A stretch of DNA of 64,000 nt, from assembly GCA_009103225.1 (NCBI GenBank), contig RHPI01002368.1:451977-515976 (forward strand), in the 5' to 3' direction. This DNA comes from Chlorokybus atmophyticus. Its lineage: Eukaryota > Streptophyta > Chlorokybophyceae > Chlorokybales > Chlorokybaceae. Below, one piece after another: positions 25,266 through 37,258 of this stretch. The position numbers were made by a program, and so were the translations under genes. The notes beneath the pieces were generated by a model. The model was not told the DNA's origin and did not search any database. It saw nothing but the letters and a program-made list of their open reading frames with translations. Position 1 is the first letter of the stretch, and every line of letters starts with the position of its first letter.

Positions 25266-27609
25266 TGTCTTTCTCACCTCGTTGCCCTTCATGCGGAACA
25301 CGTCCGTTGCCGGGTACTCCGAATCTGAACACCCACATAACCCACAATGAGTTTGCCTCTTCTCTGATTATCCAACACAAACTAGTAACAAATCGTCATT
25401 GCATAATGGGTTCAATGTGCCTGCTGTGTGTGTCTCTGCGTCCTCACGGGCTGTGCGTGCGCGTGTATGAAGCAGAGTGTACAAACACACACACACAACA
25501 CAACAAGGGTCTGTCACTCACCAGGGATGCCGTCGCGGTAGTACTTGGTCATCAGGTCCACAGTGATGAAGTCGCCGACCACGGTGATGTTAGTGATCTG
25601 CTCAGCACAACAAGGGTGGCAATTGTCACATACCCATATAGTTTGGACAAAAAAAGCAGATATAGGCACACGCACGTTCGTGCGCATGCGAAAGCACTCA
25701 CGGATATGTGAGCACGCGCGCACATCAACGCGCACACTTGTGTGCGCTTATGCACGCGTACACGCGCACGGACGTATCAACATGCACCAGCGCACATCAA
25801 CAACACACACACGTGTACGCACTCACGGGCACTCATACACACGCATACAGACACACACGTGCACACGAACGCACAACACACGCGCGCATACAAGCAAACA
25901 CACATGCACACAGTCATGCGCACTCGTACACGCACGCATACATGCACACACACACATACCCTGTGCAGTGATCCCCTTGCGAGTCCCTTCTTGATGAGCA
26001 TTGGCACCATGTTGACGATGGTGGACTTGCCCTGAACAGCCGGGAACGGGTTGCCCGCGGGAGCCATCTGCAACAACAACAACGTATATTTTATTACCAT
26101 GTCAGTGTGTGGTGATGAAACGTGTCACATGCATCCGCATATCAGTGCAGATGACACACTGTTGTGATGCGATGTATAACATCAACGTGCATGAGCGTGT
26201 ACTATGGGTACTTGAGTTGCTTGCACGCACGTGAGCATTGCATGCATGCAACTAAGATACACATACACCAAGCTGTGCACACGCAGACATACACACATAG
26301 GTACGCACACATAGATACGAACATATACACATGCACACGCACGCATACACACCTGGAAAATGGCATCCTCAGTGAAGAAGGACACAATCTTTTCCGCATC
26401 CTGCGAGTTGTACGCCTCCAAAATCTACAACACAACACAACATCAAACCCACCCCAAACCCCACCCCCACCCCCACCCACCCACTCACCCACCCACACAT
26501 CCCACATACCCACCCACATTACTCTCACCTGCATGACCACTCCCACCGGCGTGTCGTCGCGGTAGTTGCGATACCCGTACCCGAGGTACTTGCTGTAGTC
26601 TTCTGCCTCATTGTTGCTGGGTGGAGCTGTGGTTGATGTTGATGTTGTTGTTGTGGGAGGGGAGGCAACAGCTACGGCTTGGCAGCGGGCGTGGTGGCGA
26701 GTGCATGACTTGGATTGCAACCTGAGGGGGAAGAAGTGTATGTTGGGAGGTGGCGGTGGTGGTGATGGTGACATTGCTTTGTTGTGGCATGTATTGCGTG
26801 TGGGGATGTGAGTATGTGGGCTATGCGATGAATGTGCGTGTGTGCGCGCGCATGCGTGTGTATATGTGCGGGTGTATGTGCATGCGTGTGCGCATGAAGA
26901 GAGGAGTACACTAGTGCAGGTATAGTGTGTATGGGTATGGGTATGGGTATAGGTATGTGTGTGCAGCGAGTGCAGGTGTATGTGGGCATGCATATGTGCG
27001 TGCAGGTATATGCCTTCATGTGTGTCACAGTGTGAGAGTAATTTTGAGTGGGGTGCATGCGCGTGGGTGCAAGCACCAAAAACCAACCTTTAGAGTATGA
27101 GTTTGGGTGCATGCGTTTAGTTCATGCAAACATGCACACATAAGCGGCCTATGCGTTGCTGGGTGACTCAATATGACTGCCTTGTTGGGTTGAACGCATT
27201 GCACCTGGCAACGCTACAAATATCAAACTTCAAACACATGATACACATAATAGGTACAACAACAGAGTGCTACAGAAGTACACACTCAGTACATAGACAC
27301 CGCCTGACAAGACATGCAGGTATTCTTGTAGCCAGCACAGCTGAAACGATGCTTGAGAGAGTTTGACAGGAACGAATACATAGGCTAATCAACTATACTC
27401 AAAAGGCCCGCCAGTCAAGGTTTTGACTCTTGTGTAATGTAAGAGGCTTACTTCTTGGCAGCAGGGGTGAAGCGGGCTGGCAGGGCAGCAGCCCGGTTGC
27501 GCGCAGGCAGAACAGCTGCCGCCGCCGCCGCCGACGACGATGATGAAGAGGCTGTAACATGGAGAGCAGAGTGCGGGGACACGGCGGTCGCTGAGGACGC
27601 CATCGCCAT
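22375..27609 (-). CDS. Plastid-targeted-like tandem SnoaL/NTF2-like and ABM-domain fusion protein, 16 exons, about 646 aa
   Basis: Exons from the start: 27452-27609, 26529-26721, 26353-26424, 25960-26067, 25522-25597, 25278-25324, 24742-24942, 24361-24597, 24065-24128, 23805-23976, 23594-23711, 23399-23503, 23057-23146, 22829-22981, 22693-22761, 22375-22452. The N-terminus ([20 protein letters not shown], then Ala/Ser-rich and Arg-containing) looks like a chloroplast transit peptide. Two SnoaL/NTF2-like modules follow (about residues 100-220 and 240-385), each with (I/V)LEAYN.QDAEK, NPFPAV.GKSTI and [14 protein letters not shown] Pro/Ala linker leads to two ABM-like modules (about 405-517 and 520-640) with [27 protein letters not shown] and [13 protein letters not shown]. 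Both families occur as cyclases or oxygenases in aromatic polyketide tailoring. The reaction here is unknown. Intron 13 has a GC donor. The exon 14/15 junction is one base out of GT-AG register. Confidence 0.85.
25194..25262 (+). repeat. AG dinucleotide microsatellite
   Basis: About 69 bp of uninterrupted GA/AG within an intron of the SnoaL-ABM gene, immediately next to the exon at 25278-25324. Confidence 0.98.
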
Positions 27610-28437
27610 CGCTACCGCCGCCGCCGCCGCTGCTATGCTGCCCCTGTTTTCCTTATTTTTCCACGCATTTCTTGCTCATTTTTGCTTGTCGCTTCGGCTG
27701 ATTACGGCAACGTGACGACGCACCAGATAACTGTCCGTACTAGGCGTAACAAGATGACGCTTTCGACACAGTTTGATTCACCGCTAACTGGATTAAACTG
27801 TGCTTTAGGGCTTTGTGCCTGGGGTCAGCAGCACAGTTACACATCGAGTGCAACACGGTTTAACACGTAGATTCTTGGTCAGAGTCAGTCGCGTAACGGG
27901 ATTACGCGCGCAGGCTGTTGCGTCGCTGCAACGCAAGTTGTGGATTCTTAAGCCCATTTGATAGTTGAGACTTTCGCCTTGCGAAGCCAACCAGCCTGAC
28001 ACAAGTGTTACCCGTGGGATGCAGCCGATATCGACTTGATGGTATGGATATTCGGTCTATACGTAGACCACAAACTTTCTAGCCGAAGTAATGACCGGTT
28101 GATTCTAAGCTACGCAACAGTCACTTCGATCTTACAGAAGGGTGCGTTGTCGCAGGCATTGAGAGCGACCAAAAGCCCACTTACAGGCGAATAAGAAGGC
28201 GAAGCTGTATGGTAGTATCGGCTGCAAGCGTCAAGGGTCAAGTTGGGCTGTCTCTGGTCTTTAATCGGTTTGACACAACACTTCTGTATGAATGCAAAGG
28301 TGAAAATATGCCCCAAAAATAAAGTTCAAGGAAATACCCACAAGTTGGTTTGTTGGTGTGCCAGCTGGCGGTGGCGGAGAAGGCGAAGGAGACGGAGAAG
28401 GCGGCGAGGGTTGGACGCTAGTTTGACACGTGGCGCA
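27610..28437. promoter_or_regulatory. Bidirectional spacer between SnoaL-ABM and EthD genes
   Basis: The 828 bp separating the two start codons must carry both 5' regions, so the genes could be co-regulated. A CACGTGGC element lies at 28426-28434, directly before the EthD start. GGAGAAGGCGAAGGAG-type purine-rich leader sequence precedes it. I see no TATA box or conserved ORF. Confidence 0.5.
28426..28434 (+). promoter_or_regulatory. ACACGTGGC element at the EthD start
   Basis: G-box-like element 4 bp before the ATG, followed by GCAATGG. RPL35 has the same ACGTG core and GGCGCAATGG start context in its own orientation. Confidence 0.35.
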
Positions 28438-28580
28438 ATGGCTGCCCAGGTACGACAACACCCTACTTGTTGTTGGCAATGCTGAGTGGCTATTTCTGCC
28501 CTGCACCTGCCATGCATTTGCTTTGATGAGTCGGTTAGCATTAGGCTTTAGGCTTTTGCTTCCGATGTTTTAAGCATACT

Positions 28581-28611
<31 letters not shown>

Positions 28612-31600
28612 CTTGGTGCACACAGTATACTGTTGCTGTGAAACATTTCATTGTACAAGCACAGGCTACTGATCGGGTTGGCCCATATTCACTCAAGTGG
28701 CAATCGCAGTGGATCAGGTGTTGCGTTCAAGCAAGAAACAAACCTGCTCAGCTGTCGCATTGTCATTCGTAAGCAACACAAGCGTAAAAGTGTACTACTG
28801 GTAGGCGTTTTGCGTTTATTTTCACAACACTCCAAAGTTAAAATGTATTTCAGACTGTATTCACATCTTTGTTGCCACTACTACCCCCCACCCCAGCCAA
28901 CAACAGCATCAACAACAAACTCTCAATGCATGCCCCATCCAGCGCATATGTCCTTTACTCAACTCACTTATGGGAGCAACAAAACTGTTGATCATATGAG
29001 TATTATCTGGTTTGCATGCTTGGTGAAAAGGTGAAAAGGTATTACACAAGCCAGTGCCTGCATACAACAATGCATGCATGTGCATTACTTAGTTATTGAC
29101 ACGTCACTTCTTGTTCTCATCCAGTGCGCGATGGGTTCGATATCTCTCCCGATGGCGAAATCCGCCTCGCCTTCCATGCCGACTGCCTCTTTCATCAAAG
29201 GCCAGACTCTAAAGAAGGCGATATCACTCAAAGCCGCCCCTCGCAGACAGGTGAGTGAGATCACAACTCAACACATGTGCGTGTGTGTACATGTTGTGTG
29301 GCTGTAAATGCGTATGTGTGTTTGTCCAACAGAGTGTTGCTATCCGTGCGGTGATGACGCCACCCGTCAGCGAGGACGAAATCAGCCGCGCTCTGCACAT
29401 GCTCGACGCCGGGGGCAGCATTGAAGTAAGCACACATACTGATACTACTTGTGTGTATGTTGCATTGACTCACCTTCCAACATTATGCGTGCATGCATTG
29501 TCAATGAGCACTTGTTGCTTCCATGTGGTTTGCACCTTGAGCTGTATGTCATTCACTCGAGCAGCCCCATTTTTGCATGCAGGCACACACGCGCATGCAT
29601 GCTCTTATGTGTAAGTGCGTGTATCGTGAGTCACCATCGTGCCAGTGTACTAAAAATGTGTCCTTGTGTTGGAACACTGCAGGAGCGGTCTGCGTGGAGA
29701 GCGAAGCTGTGGCGTGAGATCATGGAGGCAGGAAAGGGCACGTTCACCACCGCACAGGCACGTACACACCCTTGCCTCCTCTGAAATGTGATGAGACCAT
29801 CATACATTTGTGTGCATGTGCACGCGCACATGCATGTGCGTGTGTGTTGGTGCATGTGTGCATGTGTCCACGTGCGTGCGCACACGCGCGTGCGTGTGCA
29901 AATGCATGTGCGCGGCAGGTATGCGTGCACACTTGCGCTTGCGTTCCCGCGCATGCGTGCGCATGAACGCGCGCACGCGCGTGTGTGTGCGTGCGTGCAC
30001 ACTTGCCATTGCGTGCATGTGCACGTGCATACGTGTGTGTTTATTGATGAATGCAATCCTTTCAGGTTGCTGCGGCGGTTTACCGTGTCGAGCAGGAGAA
30101 GTTTGGCGAGTCTCTGTCGGACAACCTTGCCGACCTGGCCGCACGCGACGCAGACGGCCGCGTCACGTTCTACGTACTCCTCTGGAAACGCTCCGGTACG
30201 CGCCTTGGCTGCTGCGTTTGCACTGCTTGCACACCAAACAACATCACTGTGCTGTGGCTCAAGCAACATGCACTCGCCTGCACACACACGCTCACATGCA
30301 TCTGCATACGCGCTGTGGTTTGAGCAGCACACTTCCGCACACGCACGCACTGAGCGCATGTGCACGTGTATGTTGCGCGCGCGTGTGTGTTCTTGTGTCA
30401 CACAAGCTTCTCGCATAACTCAGATTGCAACTACAAAGGAAAACAAAATTATCTTTCACCTGCAATTGTAGTCACTACATCACTGCTTATGTTTCATTGT
30501 AATCCTGCCGTACTCATCGATCGCTTGTTACCCGTTTTAGGTTTGAGTCTTGAGCTGTTTGACGACTACTGGCGCAACGTGCACGGCCCCGTATGCGCCC
30601 GTCTCCCCGGACAGCACCAGTACTGGCAGGTGAATGATAATAACACACACACTCTCTCATAACAAGATGATGGTGATGTTGACGATGTGTGTCTACAGTT
30701 TCATGTGGCGCACTCGGATGGAGGCATCTGGCAGGCGCCGGCTGGTGTGGAGATTGAGACGGCAGAACACCGACAGTTTGATGGTAACTTATCATGATGG
30801 CGGTGTGTGGGGTTGGGTGTGCACACGTACACACACGCACACAGTATCATCTCATGTGTGCATGCGCGTGCGATAAAAGGCATGTCAACATTATTGTTGT
30901 TGCATTGGTTCGCAGAAATGACTGTTGGTAGATGTATATACCCCACATGTTTGTCTGAGTGCGTCATCCTGTCCCTGTTCTGTCCTGTGCCAACCACACA
31001 GAAGTTGTCGTATGTGTTGGTTGTATCACAAACTGAGTGGCATCACGCGCAGGTATTGCGGAGCTGACTTTCCGTAGCGTTGAGCAGCGTGCGATCTGGT
31101 TCAAGGCCGCGGGCATCCTCATGGACGACGAGCACAACGTCTTCTCAAAGGCACTCGGATACACCACATCCGACGTACGCTTGTGGGCTTGCGCGCATGT
31201 GTGCATGCGCATACGTGTATATGTGTGTACATGTGCACGCGCGCGCATACGTGTGCGGGTGCCATTGCACGCATGGAGTGCGTGTGCGTATGCGCGTGCA
31301 AGCGCGCGTGCGTGTGTGCATGCGCGCGTGTGCATGTACATGCCTGTGCGTGTGCAAGCTGCCATGCCTAAGCCTGTAGCATTCCATTGCATTCTGTGGC
31401 TGCGTGGCACTGTGGCAGTAGACCAATTGTTCATATGCAAGTCTCTCACATGCTTCGCTACATTGTCTCTCAGGGCAACTCCATCACGTTCAAGGATGTC
31501 GTGCGCAACCCCGCACCCAACGGCACACAGCCTTTCATCAAGCTGCACACGCTCATCCGAAAGGCACGCGTGTGTTGCATTTTTGTGTCATCAACCCTTT

Positions 31601-32602
31601 ACTGTAATGACACCGTCATATTGTATCACGTTGTAGCGTAAACATAATGATTGCTATACACTACAGGTGCCTTCTGCTGATACTCAAGCCTTCAGACGGT
31701 ACATGATGGACTTCACGGGCGCTCTCTACTCTATTCCACAGGTGAGTGACACCAACACCAACATCACCATCGACAACCACCACCACAACAGTAACAACAA
31801 CAGCAACAACATGTGGCATTCCAACAGGTGACGAAGATCCGCCTGCACCTTTTCGACGGTTTGGACCTGAGCCGGCCGGATGCGCAGGGCGTGGCTCACG
31901 GCGAGACCGAGCAGTACTGGTATCAGGTAACGTGTGCGTTGACGTGCGCGCGCGTCTATTGTTGTCGTGATTATACCGCTCGCTATGTCAATTGCACCAA
32001 GATGATAACACTATGTGACGGTTGGTGCTTACTTGCTTGCATTATAGGCTGCGCTTGAGCTGTGTTTCCCGACAAAGCTTGACATGGAGTTGTTCTTCGA
32101 GCACCCCAAGTACAAGGCCGCGTGCGCCGACCAGGCCAGATACGTGGCGGTAAGCTGTGTGTTACACACCAAACTTCAGTGTATGAGCACATGCACGCTT
32201 GATATTGGCAAAGTTGTGCCTGTTGTATCCAACAACATTGGAGGCAAATATCACCTAAGAATTGAGGGTGTTTCCCGCGTAAAGTCCACTTGCAGAAATG
32301 CTGATGATTATTGTACGCATCTGGGTGCATGCTGGTACCTGATATAAGAATCACTCCTGTAAATATGAGCTTGGAATTTGTGTTGGGGTGCGTGCAGTGC
32401 TCATACGCTCCTTTATGTGCAGGCCATGGGAGTGTTTCCGCAGCGCACGGCGTACACATTTGTGTACAGCGACAAGATGACGATGGCGGGGATCCGTTCG
32501 TCGGTGGTGGCGCAGAACATTACTGACATCGGCGCCACCAACCAGCTCCGCGACGACATCTCCGAGCTCATGGTCAAGGGCTGGGGCCAGCACATGCTGT
32601 AA
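28438..32602 (+). CDS. Plastid-targeted-like tandem EthD-domain protein, 13 exons, about 425 aa
   Basis: Exons 28438-28449, 29125-29250, 29333-29425, 29683-29757, 30066-30195, 30541-30629, 30699-30783, 31053-31174, 31474-31563, 31667-31741, 31828-31926, 32048-32149 and 32423-32602 join in phase to 1278 nt. The N-terminus (MAAQCAMGSISLPMAKSASP, then TLKKAISLKAAPRRQ) resembles a transit peptide. Module 1 (about residues 130-260) has VTFYVLLWKRSG and FDDYWRNVHGPVCARLPG, the EthD-type YW..HGP.....PG signature of a dimeric alpha-beta barrel. Module 2 (about 262-400) repeats the fold in diverged form. EthD proteins act on small hydrophobic or polyketide-like molecules in other organisms; no substrate can be named. 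Introns 4 and 9 have GC donors. The first 4-residue exon is the least certain; M at 29131 is the alternative start. Confidence 0.85.
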
Positions 32603-33219
32603 AGTACAATGATGGTGATACGATCTGGTCATAATATGGTCAAATGTGGGTCATGAGTGTCCTATTCTTGTATGTATGATATAAACAGTGATGCGGGTTT
32701 GGATGTGCGGTTGTTGAGGGAGTACACATCTCTCAAGTAGGGTCATGAGTGCTGTCGTGGGTGTGTGGCATTGGTGTGAGATGGGCATCTCGACAAGCAG
32801 CCTCTATTATCGTGGACATGTACGTGTTGAATAACAGTGCTGCACCATGCCTATCCGCGCACATCACATATATCACATACAACCTTAGCCACACCTACAC
32901 GTCCACGGCGCAACGCGAGCGCCGCGTCCGCCTCAGGGTATCTCGATAAGACTGCGCACAACTAGGTCAGCGGGACCTTTGTTTGGATATTATTAGGCAA
33001 TTTGTTGTGCAATAGAAATGAAGGAGTAGACAATGGAAATGCGCCTCTCACCCATCATATATAGACATTACATAGTAACGCATTTTGCTGCGGTGGTCAT
33101 GGGTGCTGGCATTGTCGAATACTGATGACTGCCTGGACACAACCAACGCCTGATGCTGAATATCATCATCATCACCACATGTAGCGCTCAGCTCCAAACG
33201 GGGGGGGGGGGGGGGGGGG

Positions 33220-33259
33220 NNNNNNNNNNNNNNNNNNNNNNNNNNNNNNNNNNNNNNNN
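33220..33259. other. Assembly gap (40 N) bordered by poly-G
   Basis: Unknown bases with about 20 G on the left (33201-33219) and about 19 G on the right (33260-33278). The homopolymer itself probably stopped the assembly. Confidence 0.99.
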
Positions 33260-34139
33260 GGGGGGGGGGGGGGGGGGGCACATGCAATGCTGTAGCTAAC
33301 TGTGGCCACACTTGTGCACTCAAAACGGCAGTCATCGATGCGGCAGTAGGCGGGCGGAGGTAGCGGCGGAGATATGGGCGAACAAGGAAGGGGAGTCCGT
33401 TGGGGTCTGTTGCTGTGGACTTAGGTGCAAGGATGGGCCGCTAACCAACAACAGCCGTGCTACAGGTTGGTTCGTGTTACCTGCTGCTACTGCCTGCTGC
33501 TGCTGCTGCTGCCTGCTTCACGGTATTGCATTGCACATAGGTCATTTGGACTAGGCTAGTGTGATGGCCCCGGGTGTAATATAAGTGTGGCGCTGTGCTG
33601 GTTGGCTTGAGTTGCTTTGGTAGTTCGTGTGTACAGTATAAAGGATGCATGGACTGTGGCATGCATGAGAGTGCAAGGCCTCAAGGCTTCACTACTAGCC
33701 CAAACCCCGTTAGACAAGCATGCATGCACGCGGCATCAGCTGCACCACGGCCGTTTGTTAGCGGCCCAATCGTCGAGGAGGCAGCAGCAGCGTCAGCAGA
33801 CCCAACGGTCTCCCCCTTCTCCGCCCACATCACCGCCGCCACCCACACTGCGTCGTCCACCCTGCTTGACGCGACTGTGTCGTTAGGGTTTGCGACTGTG
33901 TGTGTGTGTGTGTGCGCGCGCGCGCAATGTGACTCATTTCCTATGCAACACAGCTGGCTGTAAAGTGCCGTTAGTGCAATCGAAAAGAGAGTTAGCGATC
34001 ATGCGCTTGAGACCTTTGCCAATTTCACGGCCTGTTTCCACAAGCTAATATTACCTTGTGGGGTTCATCAATCATTGCGCGCCGCTTACTTTAACACAAG
34101 GGATTACATGCTAGCCGCATGTCGGGCTTCGTCCATTTC

Positions 34140-34193
34140 CAGTGCAAAAGAGTGTTGACGATGTATTCACATCGTCAACACTCTATTGCACTG
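34140..34193. repeat. Near-perfect hairpin (25-bp arms, 4-nt loop)
   Basis: Arm 34140-34164 (CAGTGCAAAAGAGTGTTGAC, then GATGT) pairs with 34169-34193 at 24 of 25 positions around the loop ATTC. It lies in intergenic DNA with no coding context. Confidence 0.9.
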
Positions 34194-35935
34194 GACAACG
34201 CTTGTACAAGGTATTGGAATTCATGAAATCCTTCAATCATCATCACTATCACATCACACATAGCAGAAGCAACAGTGAATCTAGGGCGGGGGGTATAGCT
34301 TTTTTATCAACTACTGCTAGGACACCCTCTAGCCTATGTGCGTGTGTGCCATGTGCAATGTGACAGGGAAACGACGAGGGCACGTGAAGGCAAGATGCAG
34401 TGGCTGCACCTGCGGGGAGAGGAGGTGGAGAAGGCGATTGTATGAGTCCAGCGAGAGCGCAACGGTAAGCAGCACAGGCAGTAGTGTGGATGTGTTGTGC
34501 TATGCTATGCTGTGATGATGTGGACACCCACGCCCCCCACTGCCGCCTCAACCCGCCACCACCGCCACTGGCCTGCTAGAACGACACACTGGCCAGTGTA
34601 GCCATTAGGGTTAGGCAAGATTAGGGTCAGTCACAATCACATGAACCCGTAACTGCAGTGACACATGCGCATATGTCCATTGCATTCGCATGTTGCAAAG
34701 CAAATAGATGCAACAAAGCAATGCACACGCAAGCACACGCACACGCAAGCAACCAGGCACAGCTAGGACAATAGCATTACACAGATTCTGGGGGGCCCAG
34801 AGCAGTGCTAGACTTCTAAGACCTTAAACGCATACATCATATACACAACCACTGGGTAGGATGGAGTGGGGAGGGATGCAGCAAGGAGGGGGAGGGGGAG
34901 GGGAGGTAATCACCTGCACAGCAGCGGGAAGAGCGTCAGGTCTTGTCCTTGTAAGTCAATGATGATAATGGAGGTGAGACATGTTGATGATGTACAGGCA
35001 GCACGTTGAACGTGCGATGCAATGTGCTCAGGGCGTGGTCCTATTGGAGAGGGCAATTAAGGCCACGCGCATGATTATGAGCCGGCGACCACTTCAGACT
35101 GCCCCTGCTAGTACCTTCCAAGCATTACCGTGCTCTTCACGGGAGGCCTATATACTGGCGTGCATGGCTTCGGTATGCAATGGTTTGCTAGGTGTACATA
35201 AATCTCAAAAAGTATTCTACATATGCAATGAGTGCCTTGCACAAGTTAATCATGTCCAACAATGGCATGCATGATAGCTCACCATATACATACCTCAAGC
35301 TGACCACAGCAACCACCGGGCAACATTACTCACTCTATGGCCTAGCTAACCAACTACCCCACCCTGTTAGGCATGCACTGCATGCCTATGCCAACTGAAT
35401 CACCTGCGGCACGGCTGTTGTACAGAAAATGCGAGAGGGGTATGCCCATTCAGACCACACCGCGCATGCAACACTCTGCAGAACACACTCACCTCGTTAC
35501 TACATACGCGACCACCAGGGTACCTACTCTACTCCTACACCTACGTCTACGCCCACCTGTCAGTCATGCATTGTTGTGTTGGTGTAGCAGCATTGCGCGC
35601 ACACATACAGAAGCTTGCGGTAACTGTGCAACCTTCAACTTGCTGTAGCTGCAGTTGACTGGACTTGACAAGCGACGTGACATGAGATCACAGGGATACG
35701 CAAAGACAGTAGCAGGCCTTTTATTTTATACTTTTTAGCACAGGCAGGGACAATGGCACTCACGGCATGCACTGCGACACGCACAACTGCCATACAGCAC
35801 TGTGGCAAACCGATAAACCGCCCATTCGCAGACCGCTGACATGCACACCACTGTGGCGAAGAAACCACAAGAAAGCATAAGAACGGCTTGCCTTGTTTGC
35901 ATTGAGACTGCGACATACAGAACAAGAGTTATGAC

Positions 35936-37247
35936 CTACGCCTTGACAGCATATTTCCTCATGGGGAAATACCGCTCCTTCTTGACTTGGCGCTCGGTCT
36001 TGAGGCTCTTCTGGTTCTGTGTGAGCTGACGCCGGATAGCACGGGTCTTCTTGGGCCGCAGATCCAGAGGCACGTACTGCAAGCAAGGGCATGATTAATA
36101 CACTAACAAACATTGTGCATAGCTTTGCGCACTAACATAGCAATCAGCATAGTGGCAGACTCACAACAATCAACACATTCGGCGCAGCATGTACAAAATG
36201 TGTCATGGTCAGCATCAACAATAACAACAGCACCTTCTTACCTTCTTGCCCTCATAACCAGTGCGCAAAGAGCTCTTCTGAGACTGGTGGATGACGGTCA
36301 AAACTCGGGCAATGCTAAGGCGCACAAGTGCGATCTTGCTGAGCTTGTTGGGCGCACCACCGGTAACCTTTGCAACACGCAGCGCCGCCAACTCTGTCCT
36401 GAGCTCCTTCAACTGCAGCGATCGACATGAGTTACTGGTCAGACCTGTGATCCTCGTGGTATTGATAGGTTGCCATGTGCAACAGGCGATCAGGCTACGT
36501 GATGCGAGCATATGCTGAAGCTTGGAATAGAAACACATGTAAACTTGCTGGGCCATCACAGAATGTGCTCAATAGTGCAACGGATTGTTGTGGCATGCAG
36601 TTGTGCTACAGTCATCATTCTGCAAGTCACATTACGAGATTAAACTACAAAGTTTAAGATCACTTTCATACAGCCGACAACACAGCCTGGGACACAACTG
36701 CATGCTACAACCATCATACTGTTAAAAACATTCCATATTTCAACTACGAAGTTTGAGATCAATTCGCATACAGCCAACAACATGGAAACCATACGTTTGC
36801 TAGCGATTCGTGCAAGTTGTGAGTCCCGGCAAACCGACAGCCACAGTGCAATACATAGAATAATCTGGTAAATGAGGGAGCACACTCAGGGAACTGAGGG
36901 GATTAGTAGTAAGGGTCCACAAACATTTGTGGATAGTAGAGTGCACATGAATATGTCAGCTACCTGATTGAGAAGATCAGTCTTGCTCTTCTTACGAAGC
37001 TCGTGCACCTTCAACCGCGCTGTGCACACACAATGGTAGCAGCATTGTCAATCAACAAGTTTTCACACGGAAGCAATCCCACGACAACGCAACCACAAAG
37101 CCACTTATAGCCATCAGACCATTAACATACAGCAAAACCCTTAGATCGAGCACCAGCCCAAAACAGCTAAAGAAAACAGAAACAAATCCAGCCAAAGCGC
37201 AAGCCCAATCCCAGAAAAGAAACGTCCCCTCCTCAATACGCACCCAT
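35936..37247 (-). CDS. RPL35: 60S ribosomal protein L35 (uL29), 4 exons, 123 aa
   Basis: Cytosolic large-subunit ribosomal protein near the exit tunnel. Exons 37244-37247 (ATG plus one base), 36964-37019, 36242-36412 and 35936-36076 join to 372 nt. The product begins [19 protein letters not shown], continues [20 protein letters not shown], and ends [20 protein letters not shown], then [11 protein letters not shown]. Length 123 aa equals the eukaryotic family norm, which supports the 4-nt first exon and its GTGCGT donor. A telo-box and ACGTG element lie just upstream, as in plant ribosomal-protein promoters. Confidence 0.96.
36588..36790 (-). repeat. Two-copy diverged tandem repeat in RPL35 intron 2
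   Basis: Two about 100-bp units share GCATG(C), CATCAT, ACTAC.AAGTTT.AGATCA and CATACAGCC.ACAACA in the same order. Ribosomal-protein introns often host snoRNAs. On the gene strand each unit shows an ATGATG word, but I cannot assign complete C/D or H/ACA boxes. Confidence 0.55.
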
Positions 37248-37258
37248 TGCGCCTACTG

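Larger units (their letters stand above)
32603..35935. other. Spacer with repeats, a gap and a hairpin, between EthD and RPL35
   Basis: No conserved gene is recognisable in about 3.3 kb. It contains a poly-G-bordered gap, two diverged copies of the dispersed repeat family (about 33620-33960 and 35350-35600), CTG repeats near 33490, a long hairpin at 34140-34193, and G-rich sequence near 34870-34910. Its ends hold the 3' regions of the convergent EthD and RPL35 genes. Confidence 0.55.

Noticed and set aside
29631-30471. Long His/Cys/Ala-rich ORFs on both strands within the EthD gene
   Set aside because: Most of their length is intronic alternating purine-pyrimidine sequence and antisense exon; the exon chain in the EthD frame explains the region.
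34600-34625. TTAGGG-type words as a telomere
   Set aside because: Only a few scattered copies occur, internal to the scaffold; not a tandem array.
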